Shown here: one piece after another, positions 34,928 to 43,424 of the stretch
How positions within the stretch are numbered: the stretch's first letter is position 1
Layout: each line of letters opens with the position of its first letter
Assembly: GCF_001936475.1 (NCBI RefSeq)
Contig: NZ_MSPQ01000015.1
Location: forward strand, 48,048-112,047
Source: Algoriphagus marinus
GTDB lineage: Bacteria; Bacteroidota; Bacteroidia; Cytophagales; Cyclobacteriaceae
Length of the DNA stretch: 64,000 nt
Direction of reading: 5' to 3'
Notes under the pieces: generated by a model
What the model was told of the DNA's origin: nothing
Database searches by the model: none
The model's input: the letters and a program-made list of their open reading frames with translations, nothing else
Translations under genes and position numbers: made by a program

Positions 34928-35662
34928 ATGGAAGCCTACCGACGCTATTTTAGAACCATCTCGGAAAAACTAAAAGCAGCATTTGATCAGAAGGCGAAAA
35001 TCGAACTGGCAGCAGTTTGGATAGCTGATTCTATTGAAAAAAATGGTTGGATTTTCACCTCAGGTACTGGACATTCACATCTTTTAGCAGAAGAGATTTT
35101 CTATCGTGCCGGGGGATTTGCAAGAATAATACCTATTCTGGATCCTGCTTTGATGCTCCATGAAAATGCTTCCAAAAGTACCGAAGTAGAACGAATGGAA
35201 GGTTATGCCGCAAAACTTCTTTCAGAATATAAATTTGGCGCATCCGACATTTTTATCATAAGCTCAAATTCAGGTAGAAATCCTGTCTCAATCGAAATGG
35301 CTCAGATTGCAAAAGCTGCCGGAGCAAAAGTAATCTGTCTTACAAATCTTAAACATACCAAAGCTGTTGAGTCAAGACATTCGTCTGGATTGAAGCTTTT
35401 TGAGGTCAGCGATCTATTTTTGGATAATTTTGGGGAGATAGGCGATGCGAGCATTTCTATAAATGATTTACCAACAAAGGTTGGAGCTACTTCGACAGTC
35501 GTAGGATCCGCAATCGTTCAGGCGATAATGGTTCAAGCTACTGAGGAGCTGGTTAATCGAGGATTTCGACCGGAGCTCTTCAGCAGTTCGAATTCAGATG
35601 AAGGAGAAGAAATAAACACTGTATTGACTGAAAAATACAAAGCTTTAAAAAAATCCATTTAG
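34928..35662 (+). CDS. SIS-domain sugar isomerase-like protein (UPF0309 type)
   Basis: A 244-aa cytoplasmic protein with a sugar isomerase (SIS) domain. It has the phosphosugar-binding pattern IFTSGTGHSHLLAEEIFYRA, then IFIISSNSGRNPVSIEMA and a C-terminal KVGATSTVVGSAIVQAIM. Related proteins bind phosphorylated (amino)sugars, and some act as isomerases, deaminases or N-acetylmuramic-acid-phosphate-type lyases. It is the last gene of a compact four-gene set, 3 bases after the cytochrome-LRR gene, which points to sugar-phosphate metabolism as the purpose of the locus. Confidence 0.85.
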   Translation: MEAYRRYFRTISEKLKAAFDQKAKIELAAVWIADSIEKNGWIFTSGTGHSHLLAEEIFYRAGGFARIIPILDPALMLHENASKSTEVERMEGYAAKLLSEYKFGASDIFIISSNSGRNPVSIEMAQIAKAAGAKVICLTNLKHTKAVESRHSSGLKLFEVSDLFLDNFGEIGDASISINDLPTKVGATSTVVGSAIVQAIMVQATEELVNRGFRPELFSSSNSDEGEEINTVLTEKYKALKKSI

Positions 35663-35892
35663 CAGTTCTAAAACTTGCTAATTTTTAACGTTTTAAAGAT
35701 TTCAAATTAGAAAAGATTAAAATAATCCAAATTCACTTCGTGATAAATTCGAGATTAAAAATTGTTTGTTCTATTTTAACCTTTGAATAGGTATTATTTT
35801 GAATACCTTCTCATAAAAGCAGAACAAATAGCAAGACCAAGCCACAAATAACTATTCTAATTGACTAGAGCAATCCCAATTAGTTTTTGTAT

Positions 35893-38127
35893 ATGAATCA
35901 ACCCCTTAAGAGACAACTTTCGGTCGTATTTTTCTCAGATATTGTTGGCTATACACTCTTGATGGGAAAGGACGAGGACAGAGCCTTCGAGCTGATGAAA
36001 AAGAACGTTTCTTTTCACCAGCAAATATTTGAAAAGTACAATGGCCGCCTTATCAAGGAACTTGGAGATGGAATTTTAGCTGTGTTTGAAACTGCGGAGG
36101 ATGCCTTGAACGCAAGTCTCGAGATTCAAAACCTTTGGCATGATGATTCAGAAGTTAAACTTAGAATAGGGCTTCATTCTGGAGAAATTATTTTTGAAAA
36201 TAATGATGTCTTCGGGGATGCAGTAAATGTGGCCTCAAGAATACAAAGCATCGGCGTGCCTTCCTGCATTTTATTTTCGAAGGAAGTTTTGCTCCTAATT
36301 AAGGATAAACAAGCATTTCCAAGCATTAATCTGGGATATTTTGATCTAAAGAATGTTGCTCGTAAACTTGAGCTGTATGCCTTGACAAATGAAATTCTAG
36401 CTATTCCAAAGCGCCAGGAAATGATCCGAACAGTCAAATTTCAAGAGCGGAAGCCTTGGAAATATTGGGTAGGAATCGTGGCACTGATAGGAGTGATAGG
36501 TTTTTTGATTTGGACAATCCTTCTCAATCCCACTAATCCCTGGGAAAAAGATAAATCAGTTGCAGTTCTTCCCCTGAAAAATCTGAATGCCGATCCAACA
36601 AAAGAGTACTTCAGCGATGGTCTAACAGAGGACATCATTACGCAACTTTCCAAAATAAACTCCTTGAGAGTAATTTCAAGATCTAGTACAGTCTTGTATA
36701 AAAATTCTCAAGAGAGTAATGCTGAAATCGCTTTTTCTCTTGGAGTCAGCACCTTATTGGAAGGAAGCGTGCAATGGGCTGGAGAAAAAATTCGGATCAG
36801 AGTTCAACTTATTGATGTAAATTCAAATCAAGCCCTTTGGGCAGAAACATTCGATTTAGATCAGATTGACGATCTCTTTGAGATTCAATCCACTATAGCT
36901 GAAGAAATCGCAGCAAAGTTGAAAGCAAATGTGACTTTGGATGAAATAAATCAGTTAAAAAAGAGGCCAACTGAAAGTTTTGAGGCCTACGAGGAATACC
37001 TTAAAGGCAGAGAGCTTTACTATGAATATGAATTACCTGAGAATTTTGAAGCCATCGCAAACTTCAAAAAGGCAATAGAGATTGATGAAGATTTCGCTTT
37101 GGCTTGGGCTGGTTTAGCAGATGCTTATGCTCAGATGGAAGGAGCTTTTTATCAAGGAACCGTTTGGATTGATTCTGCTTTGAATGCTGGAAAAATTGCA
37201 GTTGAAAAGGATCCTCGTCTAGCTGAACCTTTCAAAGCGCTCGGAATTGCCTACTATTATAATAATCAATATGACTTAGCCACAGAAAATCTGGCAAAGG
37301 CAGTTGAGATCAGTAATAATCATGCCCAGGCTGTGGGTAATCTTGCTACCGTTTACTTTGTTTCAGGCCAATTAGACAAGTCTTTGGCTCTTCAGCGAAA
37401 AGCTGCTGGCTTAAACCCAAGAAGTTTTATACCATTCCAAATTCTTGGATGGAACTATAGACTTTTAGAAAATCAGAAAGAAGCTCAAATCTGGCTTCGC
37501 AAATCTATAACTATAAAACCATCCTATGATACTTACGAACAATTGGGACTTAGCTTTCTAGCTGAGAAAAAAATGGATAGTGTAGCTGCGCAGATACCTA
37601 AAATAATTTCTTTGGAAAAAGACAACCCTTATACTTACCAATCTGCGGGGATTTTAGCATTCTTAAAAGGTGATTTTAAGCTAGCTAAAAGTTTATTTGA
37701 GGATGCTATGGAGATGAAGCCAAATTGGGATTCTGACCCCTATTTCAGTACCCCTGTCTTTTTGGCTTATCTTCTAAAAAAAGATATGGGATTCCTCAGA
37801 GGTGATGAAGGAGAAACTTTAGCACCACAGGATTTAATTGATCGCAAATTAGCTAACTACATAGAGGTATTATCAGGAGATGAATTAGATAAGGATTTTG
37901 CCTTTTTTGCAGCTGCACTGGAAGCGCTACAAGGAGACAATCAAGAAGCTTTAAATTATCTAAAAAAGGCAAAAGAATTAAATTTTCAGGATTACATCAT
38001 GATCGAAAACAATCCACTTTTTACAAGCTTAAATTCAAATCCGGATTTCAATCTCTTTCTGGCAAATATCAAAGGAGAAATCAGAGTGATGGCTCTTAAT
38101 TCTTGGGCAAGTTCCCCTATCAAATAG
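35893..38127 (+). CDS. Class III nucleotide cyclase with transmembrane segment and TPR repeats
   Basis: A 744-aa protein. The N-terminal class III cyclase domain (about 6-165) has both metal-binding aspartates, Asp16 in FFSDIVGYT and Asp59 in KELGDGILAVF. A transmembrane helix follows (about 193-213). A FlgO/TolB-like segment (about 225-345, SVAVLPLKNLNADPTKEYFS then RVISRSSTV) leads to a run of TPR-type helical repeats to the C-terminus. Such proteins make cAMP (or cGMP) from the cytoplasmic side while the TPR part faces outward. An in-frame TTG at 35887 precedes the ATG; the ATG is preferred. Base specificity cannot be decided from motifs alone. Monocistronic. Confidence 0.9.
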   Translation: MNQPLKRQLSVVFFSDIVGYTLLMGKDEDRAFELMKKNVSFHQQIFEKYNGRLIKELGDGILAVFETAEDALNASLEIQNLWHDDSEVKLRIGLHSGEIIFENNDVFGDAVNVASRIQSIGVPSCILFSKEVLLLIKDKQAFPSINLGYFDLKNVARKLELYALTNEILAIPKRQEMIRTVKFQERKPWKYWVGIVALIGVIGFLIWTILLNPTNPWEKDKSVAVLPLKNLNADPTKEYFSDGLTEDIITQLSKINSLRVISRSSTVLYKNSQESNAEIAFSLGVSTLLEGSVQWAGEKIRIRVQLIDVNSNQALWAETFDLDQIDDLFEIQSTIAEEIAAKLKANVTLDEINQLKKRPTESFEAYEEYLKGRELYYEYELPENFEAIANFKKAIEIDEDFALAWAGLADAYAQMEGAFYQGTVWIDSALNAGKIAVEKDPRLAEPFKALGIAYYYNNQYDLATENLAKAVEISNNHAQAVGNLATVYFVSGQLDKSLALQRKAAGLNPRSFIPFQILGWNYRLLENQKEAQIWLRKSITIKPSYDTYEQLGLSFLAEKKMDSVAAQIPKIISLEKDNPYTYQSAGILAFLKGDFKLAKSLFEDAMEMKPNWDSDPYFSTPVFLAYLLKKDMGFLRGDEGETLAPQDLIDRKLANYIEVLSGDELDKDFAFFAAALEALQGDNQEALNYLKKAKELNFQDYIMIENNPLFTSLNSNPDFNLFLANIKGEIRVMALNSWASSPIK

Positions 38128-38145
38128 ACCTATTTTAATTCAAAA

Positions 38146-38178
38146 AAGAGGCTCAATTGAAAATCAATTGAGCCTCTT
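38146..38178 (-). terminator. Hairpin terminator between convergent cyclase and S8 protease genes
   Basis: Perfect 14-bp arms AAGAGGCTCAATTG / CAATTGAGCCTCTT with a 5-base loop. A T run follows on the minus strand, so it suits the protease transcript best. On the plus strand no T run follows. Confidence 0.8.
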
Positions 38179-38227
38179 GAATGAAATTTAAGAATATCGA
38201 AATACCTATCACAAAGAAAAGATTGAG

Positions 38228-38287
38228 ATTCTAAAGTGGCCGCTTAGATCAGTGGTTAAAATACAGCTGACCTAAGCAGTTTAGAAT
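38228..38287 (-). repeat. Two-tier inverted repeat, probable 3' UTR hairpin
   Basis: Outer arms ATTCTAAA (38228-38235) and TTTAGAAT (38280-38287) enclose inner arms GCTTAGATCAG (38242-38252) and CTGACCTAAGC (38267-38277). On the minus strand the one imperfect inner position is a G-U pair, on the plus strand an A-C mismatch, so the RNA form fits the protease strand. It lies about 45 bases past the protease stop and about 50 bases before the terminator. Confidence 0.6.
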
Positions 38288-38331
38288 TTATGATTGAGGA
38301 AATCTTCAACCCTAATTATGAAAAATATTTC

Positions 38332-39552
38332 CTATCTCACTTTAGGAATATTATAACTTCTTCCACTGCAATTAATAGATGAGGAAATTACTGGATTACC
38401 TTCCGTAGCCAGCATTATGCCTGCAAATAAAGCACATGACATGGATGTGCCTGATAGAACAGCATACTCATTAGTAGGGTAAGTAGAGAAAATATTGTCT
38501 CCAGGAACAACCCAATTTACATTTGGACCAAAATTGGAGAATTCAGAGCATCCAATTGTACCATCTGCACAACTGGAATCTATCGAACCTATTGTGAAAA
38601 TATTAGGTCCGGAAATACAACCAGGCGAATTCTGCATCGCATCTCCCTCATCGTTTCCTGCAGACATCACCACATAAATTCCTAAATCTGCAACATGCTC
38701 AATTGCTTGCTTAAGTTGTGGGTTAGAATTTTCACAATTAGCAATTTTATAACTTCCTAGGCTCATCATCACTACGTCACCTTTGATCCCATACTTGCTA
38801 ATATGATCCAATGCAGCAATTATATCTGACCAAAATCCTTCCCCATTACTATCCAGCACTTTTAGGGAAATCAGATTAGCGCCTGCAGCAACTCCACTCA
38901 TTCTGAAGCTACTTGGGTTTCCTTTTCCGTCGGCTGCTGCTATTCCTGCCACATGGGTTCCGTGACCGGCTCCATCCTCAAGTGGCTTAGAATCTATAAA
39001 TGATTTACTATACTTTTTATCAACTTTCAAATCCTTGTGGCTACCATCAATACCAGAATCTATTACCCATATTGAACTTTTTACACTGCCATTGATTTTT
39101 ACAGGACCACCTGATTGGTCAATTGCACAACTAGTACCCAAATCGATATCATAGCCATAATCTACCTGCATCCTTGGTCTAGATTGCATTCTAGGGCGAC
39201 TTTGCATCCTTGGTTTACTCTGCATCTTAAAATCCTCCAAAACAGACTCTACCTCCGAATCAGCTTGTAAGGCTTGCCTTTGTGCATCTGTCAATTCTGC
39301 TATAAACCCAACTTCTGCATCAGCAAAGGATTTAAGTATTTTATTAACTCCTTTACTGCTAGCTATTCGATCCACTTTTTCAAGTTTATCTTTTCTTGGG
39401 CCTTTTTGACGATCGTTATTCGCATCACGATCTCCTGTCTCGACTCTACCTTCAGAAAGTGGCTTGTCTTTAAGTTTGACAACATATCTTTTTTGGGCCT
39501 CTACTGAACCAAAAAGAAAAACTGCTAAAAAAAGAAAGAATAATTTTCTCAT
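38332..39552 (-). CDS. Secreted subtilisin-like serine protease (S8) with I9-type propeptide
   Basis: A 406-aa protease. Signal peptide 1-19 (SVEAQ); an inhibitor-I9-like propeptide (about 21-107, RYVVKLKDKP to SEVESVLEDF); an Arg-rich linker with three MQSRPR-type repeats (110-127). The catalytic domain has Asp165 (VIDSGIDG), His200 (GHGTHVAG), the oxyanion Asn300 (MSAGN) and Ser370 (GTSMSCA), so the set is complete. No C-terminal sorting domain of the type IX system is seen. Several cysteines (142, 273, 312, 328, 335) suggest disulfides. It is probably exported through Sec and matures by cleavage in the Arg-rich linker. Confidence 0.95.
   Translation of the reverse strand: MRKLFFLFLAVFLFGSVEAQKRYVVKLKDKPLSEGRVETGDRDANNDRQKGPRKDKLEKVDRIASSKGVNKILKSFADAEVGFIAELTDAQRQALQADSEVESVLEDFKMQSKPRMQSRPRMQSRPRMQVDYGYDIDLGTSCAIDQSGGPVKINGSVKSSIWVIDSGIDGSHKDLKVDKKYSKSFIDSKPLEDGAGHGTHVAGIAAADGKGNPSSFRMSGVAAGANLISLKVLDSNGEGFWSDIIAALDHISKYGIKGDVVMMSLGSYKIANCENSNPQLKQAIEHVADLGIYVVMSAGNDEGDAMQNSPGCISGPNIFTIGSIDSSCADGTIGCSEFSNFGPNVNWVVPGDNIFSTYPTNEYAVLSGTSMSCALFAGIMLATEGNPVISSSINCSGRSYNIPKVR
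39172..39225 (-). repeat. Short coding tandem repeat (3 x 18 bp) in the protease linker
   Basis: Encodes MQSKPR-MQSRPR-MQSRPR, residues 110-127, between propeptide and catalytic domain. The copies differ slightly in DNA. Confidence 0.8.
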
Positions 39553-39646
39553 AGAACACTTTATTTTGTTTAAAAATTTGAATTAAAACTCTATATAAGT
39601 ATAATTTTTATCTTAAAATAATACAAAATGAGTTTTAAACACCTTA

Positions 39647-40528
39647 CTAATTCTCTTGCTTTAATTGCTCTTTGTACATAGGAATATCTTTTTTGATCGA
39701 TTCACTCAATTCCGGATATGCGATATCTGTATACTTACTAACTTCTTCTAGGATCGTTTTTGCCACCAAAACACGAGCTGTTTCTTTATTATCGGCAGGA
39801 ATAATATACCAAGGAGCACCAGACTTTGATGTTCTGTTGATGGCCTCTTCATAATATTTTTGATAATCTTCCCAATGTGATCTTTCTTTCAGATCACCGG
39901 GGGAGAATTTCCAATTGTGCTTAGGCTTATCAAGCCTTCTCAGCAGCCTGGCACCCTGTTCTTTTTTGCTTAGATGGAGAAAAAACTTGAGAATGATGAT
40001 TCCGTTTTGTTGAATATGTTTTTCAAAATTAATTATCGAATCAAAACGGTTTTCCCAAAATTCAGGAGTGATATCATCCGTTGAATTGATTCCTGGGATA
40101 TTTTCGTTCAAAATATATTCTGGATGCACTCGAGTCACTAACACATTTTCATAATGAGTTCGATTGAAAACAGTATATTTTCCTCGCTCAGGAAGGGCAA
40201 TATAATGCCTCCATAAATAATCATGTTCCAATTCATGCGAAGAAGGAGTTTTGAAACTTTCAATCACTACTCCTCTTGGGTTAAATTCCTTGAATACTTC
40301 ACGAATCAAGCTATCCTTTCCAGCAGTATCCATTCCCTGTAAACAGATCAGGACACTATATTTATCGTGCGCATACATGATGTCCTGATGGTCACTTAAT
40401 GCCTCTCGGTATTTATTAAGCACTTTATCTTTTTTCTTTTCAGAACATTCCAAATCAATGAACGTCGGAAGTTCATTCAGTTTTATAGATTCAGTAACCT
40501 TTAGCGATTCAACAGGGATATTTTTCAT
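39647..40528 (-). CDS. ppk2: Polyphosphate kinase 2 family (polyphosphate:nucleotide phosphotransferase)
   Basis: A 293-aa single-domain PPK2. Walker A is in CLQGMDTAGKDSLIREVF. The following motifs KTPSSHELEHDYLWRHY and VFNRTHYENVLVTRVHP form the lid and Walker B region. Members of this length (TIGR03709 type) transfer phosphate from polyphosphate to AMP, ADP or other nucleotides. The frame is open upstream to 40570, but the residues before the Met at 40528 are hydrophobic and unlike the family, so the later start is chosen. Divergent from the acyltransferase gene and apparently monocistronic. Confidence 0.93.
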   Translation of the reverse strand: MKNIPVESLKVTESIKLNELPTFIDLECSEKKKDKVLNKYREALSDHQDIMYAHDKYSVLICLQGMDTAGKDSLIREVFKEFNPRGVVIESFKTPSSHELEHDYLWRHYIALPERGKYTVFNRTHYENVLVTRVHPEYILNENIPGINSTDDITPEFWENRFDSIINFEKHIQQNGIIILKFFLHLSKKEQGARLLRRLDKPKHNWKFSPGDLKERSHWEDYQKYYEEAINRTSKSGAPWYIIPADNKETARVLVAKTILEEVSKYTDIAYPELSESIKKDIPMYKEQLKQEN

Positions 40529-40637
40529 AAATAATAATTTCAATAAGACAAAGTCAGAGGCATTAAGCAAAAAACAATATAATGTTTTATCTTAAAGCGC
40601 TAAGATTAATCACCCAAAATAAGCCCAGAAAGAGTCT

Positions 40638-41783
40638 ATGACACCATCCTCTATCCAATCTCCAATGAGTAATCGCTATTTAGCACTTGATGTGCTTCGC
40701 GGAATGACCATTGCTTTTATGATTATCGTGAATACACCTGGAAGCTGGTCCAATTTATATGGCCCCTTAGCACACGCCTCCTGGCACGGATTTACTATGA
40801 CTGATCTTGTTTTTCCTACTTTCCTATTTGTGGTCGGTAATGCGATGAGCTTTGCAATGAAACGACTGGGTGAAATGTCAGCAGGAGATTTCTTCAAAAA
40901 AGTAGGGAAAAGAACAGTTTTGATTTTCTTGATTGGATGGCTATTAAATGCATTTCCATTTTATGAAATTACAGAATCTGGAAGCATGACTTTTATCAAT
41001 CTTGGTGAAGTCAGACTTTTCGGAGTTTTACAACGTATTGCCTTAGCTTATTTCTTCGGAGCATTGGTCTTATACTTAGGTGGTCCAAAACTAGGATGGA
41101 TCTTTTCTGGAATTGCCCTTCTAGCCTATTGGGGTCTAATGTATTTTTTTGGAGATCCAGGAGACCCTTATGGTCTGGAAGGCAATGCTGCTATCAAACT
41201 TGATCTGGCGGTAATTGGAGCTGACCGAATGTATACCGGTGAAGGCATCCCTTTTGATCCAGAAGGGATTTTAAGCACGCTTCCTTCAATTGTAAATGTT
41301 ATTGCAGGATATCTGGCAGGAATCTTTATCCAAAAGAATGGTAACAACTTCAAAACTGTCCGGACTCTATTAATTTGGTCAATTGGTCTGGTTATTCTCA
41401 GCTATGTCTGGGACATTGTATTTCCCATCAACAAAAAAATCTGGACAAGTTCCTATGTGCTTCATACAGTAGGCCGCGACTTATTAATTTTAGCAGTTTT
41501 AATCTGGTTTATAGAGATTCGAAACTGGAAAGGATGGACCTATTTCTTTGAGGTTTTTGGTAGAAATCCTTTGATTCTCTACGTAGCCTCAGGAATTGTA
41601 ATTTCAATTTTCTCTATGATTCCTATAGGTGATACTTCTCTTAAAGGAGCCATTTATTCTAATCTCTTCTCGAATTGGCTAAGCCCAAAGCTAGCTTCCT
41701 TTCTATTTGCGATTAGTTACATGTTACTCATCTGGGTAATCGGTTACTGGATGGATCGAAAAAAAGTTTACATAAAAGTGTAA
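40638..41783 (+). CDS. Integral-membrane protein of the DUF5009/DUF1624 (heparan acetyltransferase-like, NagX) group
   Basis: A 381-aa protein with about ten hydrophobic segments. Its N-terminus YLALDVLRGMTIAFMIIVNTPGSW and the following HASWHGFTMTDLVFPTFLFVVG are the signature of the family that includes heparan-alpha-glucosaminide N-acetyltransferase. The His in HASWHGF corresponds to the conserved histidine region. Bacterial members (often called NagX) occur with N-acetylglucosamine genes and may acetylate or transport aminosugars. A start at 40665 (MSNRYLALD) is equally possible. An unusual inverted repeat follows it. Confidence 0.88.
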   Translation: MTPSSIQSPMSNRYLALDVLRGMTIAFMIIVNTPGSWSNLYGPLAHASWHGFTMTDLVFPTFLFVVGNAMSFAMKRLGEMSAGDFFKKVGKRTVLIFLIGWLLNAFPFYEITESGSMTFINLGEVRLFGVLQRIALAYFFGALVLYLGGPKLGWIFSGIALLAYWGLMYFFGDPGDPYGLEGNAAIKLDLAVIGADRMYTGEGIPFDPEGILSTLPSIVNVIAGYLAGIFIQKNGNNFKTVRTLLIWSIGLVILSYVWDIVFPINKKIWTSSYVLHTVGRDLLILAVLIWFIEIRNWKGWTYFFEVFGRNPLILYVASGIVISIFSMIPIGDTSLKGAIYSNLFSNWLSPKLASFLFAISYMLLIWVIGYWMDRKKVYIKV

Positions 41784-41812
41784 ACCTATTTCTTTGTTAG
41801 CCAGCATTTTCC

Positions 41813-41859
41813 AAATCTTTAATTAAATTAAAAGTGTTTTTTAATTTAATTAAAGATTT
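41813..41859. repeat. Perfect 21-bp inverted repeat abutting a start codon
   Basis: Arms at 41813-41833 and 41839-41859 are exact reverse complements; the loop is GTGTT. The arms are AT-only except for one C/G pair. The right arm ends 2 bases before the ATG at 41862, so the whole ribosome-binding region of the next gene lies in the stem. It also follows the acyltransferase stop by 29 bases and could act as its terminator. Confidence 0.92.
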
Positions 41860-41861
41860 TT

Positions 41862-42854
41862 ATGAAACTGAAAATTGCTGTATACAATGTCGAATGGATG
41901 CGAAATCTATTCGAAACTGATGGGACACCGACTACCACTGGCAAAGACGGGGAGCGTAGTAAGCAACTGGCAGAAGTAATAGATGCCATGGATCCTGATT
42001 TTATGGGAATAGTCGAAGGTCCCAACACGTTAGTAAGTGGCGCTAAAACTGCCTCAGCGCAATTGGAAGCTTGGACTCAGCATTTTATCCCTTCAAAAGC
42101 TTATAAAGGAATCCATGGTTTCCCATCGGCCGGTCAGCAGGAGCTTTCCGCAATTTATAAACCAGATAAGCTAAAAGTTCTTTTCACACCAGTCACAGAA
42201 AATGGAAAGCGGTTTGACGAACCTTTCTTAGTAGATACTACTAATCGGCTGATCAAAGAGCAATACGAACACTACAGGCCTCCTTTGGAACTTAGTCTTC
42301 TAACACCTGACGGCCAATTTATCTCCAGAGTAATCGTGGCGCACACCAAATCCAAAGGGATTTTTGACATGGTAGATTATGCGAGATTCGAGCAGATATC
42401 TGCTCGAGATCGATTGAAACTATTTGCCGAATGCATGTCTATCCGAGATAGATGTGACACTTATCTAAAAAAAGGGCAACAAGTCATGGTAATGGGCGAT
42501 ATCAACGATGGATTTGACTTGGATTTCTACGAAAACAAATTCAGCAAAAGCGCTGTGGAAATTTTACTTGGAGATACTTGGAGTCCTGAATTGATTTTAA
42601 AATCCGTTCTCCCAAAACCAAGACTGGGTTCCTATGGATACACTCCCAATTCAAGTAGATATAAAGACCGGATTACAGGCGACCAAATCAATGTCTTAAT
42701 AGATCATATATTAGCCAGTCAAGGGCTAAATTTTTCTAATGGAAAAGTTTGGAACCCCTACTTGGAAAAAGATGATCCAACCATTCAGAATCTACGAACT
42801 CAACTGCTTAATGCATCAGATCATTTTCCAGTGATGGTAGAAATAGAAATTTAA
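41862..42854 (+). CDS. Endonuclease/exonuclease/phosphatase (EEP) superfamily protein
   Basis: A 330-aa protein that begins directly with the EEP first strand, KIAVYNVEWMRNLF. The catalytic-type motifs are MGIVEG (Glu), VMVMGDINDGFD (the GDxN site) and the terminal NASDHFPVMVEI (SDH site). No signal peptide is present, so it acts in the cytoplasm. Members cleave DNA, RNA, phosphoinositides or other phosphodiesters; the substrate cannot be called. The start is fixed by the immediate beginning of the fold. It is followed after 12 bases by the DUF4287/DUF5655 gene. Confidence 0.88.
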   Translation: MKLKIAVYNVEWMRNLFETDGTPTTTGKDGERSKQLAEVIDAMDPDFMGIVEGPNTLVSGAKTASAQLEAWTQHFIPSKAYKGIHGFPSAGQQELSAIYKPDKLKVLFTPVTENGKRFDEPFLVDTTNRLIKEQYEHYRPPLELSLLTPDGQFISRVIVAHTKSKGIFDMVDYARFEQISARDRLKLFAECMSIRDRCDTYLKKGQQVMVMGDINDGFDLDFYENKFSKSAVEILLGDTWSPELILKSVLPKPRLGSYGYTPNSSRYKDRITGDQINVLIDHILASQGLNFSNGKVWNPYLEKDDPTIQNLRTQLLNASDHFPVMVEIEI

Positions 42855-42866
42855 AACTCAACAACT

Positions 42867-43421
42867 ATGGAAGATGCTGCACAAACCATGATTTCCAATT
42901 TGGAAAAGAACTATGGAAAAACATTGGAGCAATGGATTCAAATCGTAAACAAAGAAGGATTTGAAAAGCATGGAGAAATCATGAAATTTCTAAAAGAAAA
43001 CCATGGATTCACCCATGGTTTTGCGAATCTAGTTGCGCACAAAACCTTAAAAAGTGATGCAGGTTCAGCTCCAGATGTGAATGATCTCATCGACAAACAA
43101 TATAAAGGAAAGGAGCACTTTCTTCCCATTTATGAAAAACTAAAAGCCGAAATTGAGGAGTTTGGAGATGATATTGAATTTGCACCTAAAAATTCCTATG
43201 TCAGCGTGAAGCGCAAAAAGCAATTTGCCATGCTTATTCCAGCTACCAAAGCCCGCTATGAAATTGGGATAAATTTAAAAGGACAAGAACCTAAAGGGAT
43301 TTTAGAGATTGACACAAAAACCAATGGCATGTGCAGTCATAAAATTCACCTAACTGAAATCAGTGATGTAAATTCTGAGGTCATTGACTGGATCAAAAAA
43401 GCTTACGAAAGTGCAGGCTAG
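42867..43421 (+). CDS. DUF4287/DUF5655 protein
   Basis: A 184-aa cytoplasmic protein. The N-terminal half (about 5-65) fits DUF4287: MISNLEKNYGKTLEQWIQ, then KHGEIMKFLKENHGFTHGFANLVA. The C-terminal half fits DUF5655: IEFAPKNSYVSVKRKKQFAMLIP. Function is unknown; the basic KRKKQF strand suggests contact with nucleic acid or another anionic partner. It is probably co-transcribed with the EEP gene 12 bases upstream and converges on the DUF3109 gene with a 3-base gap. Confidence 0.85.
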   Translation: MEDAAQTMISNLEKNYGKTLEQWIQIVNKEGFEKHGEIMKFLKENHGFTHGFANLVAHKTLKSDAGSAPDVNDLIDKQYKGKEHFLPIYEKLKAEIEEFGDDIEFAPKNSYVSVKRKKQFAMLIPATKARYEIGINLKGQEPKGILEIDTKTNGMCSHKIHLTEISDVNSEVIDWIKKAYESAG

Positions 43422-43424
43422 TAA

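Noticed and set aside
39172..39225. CRISPR-like tandem repeat
   Set aside because: The 18-bp units are contiguous and in frame in a protease gene, without spacers; no CRISPR array or cas gene is present in the window.
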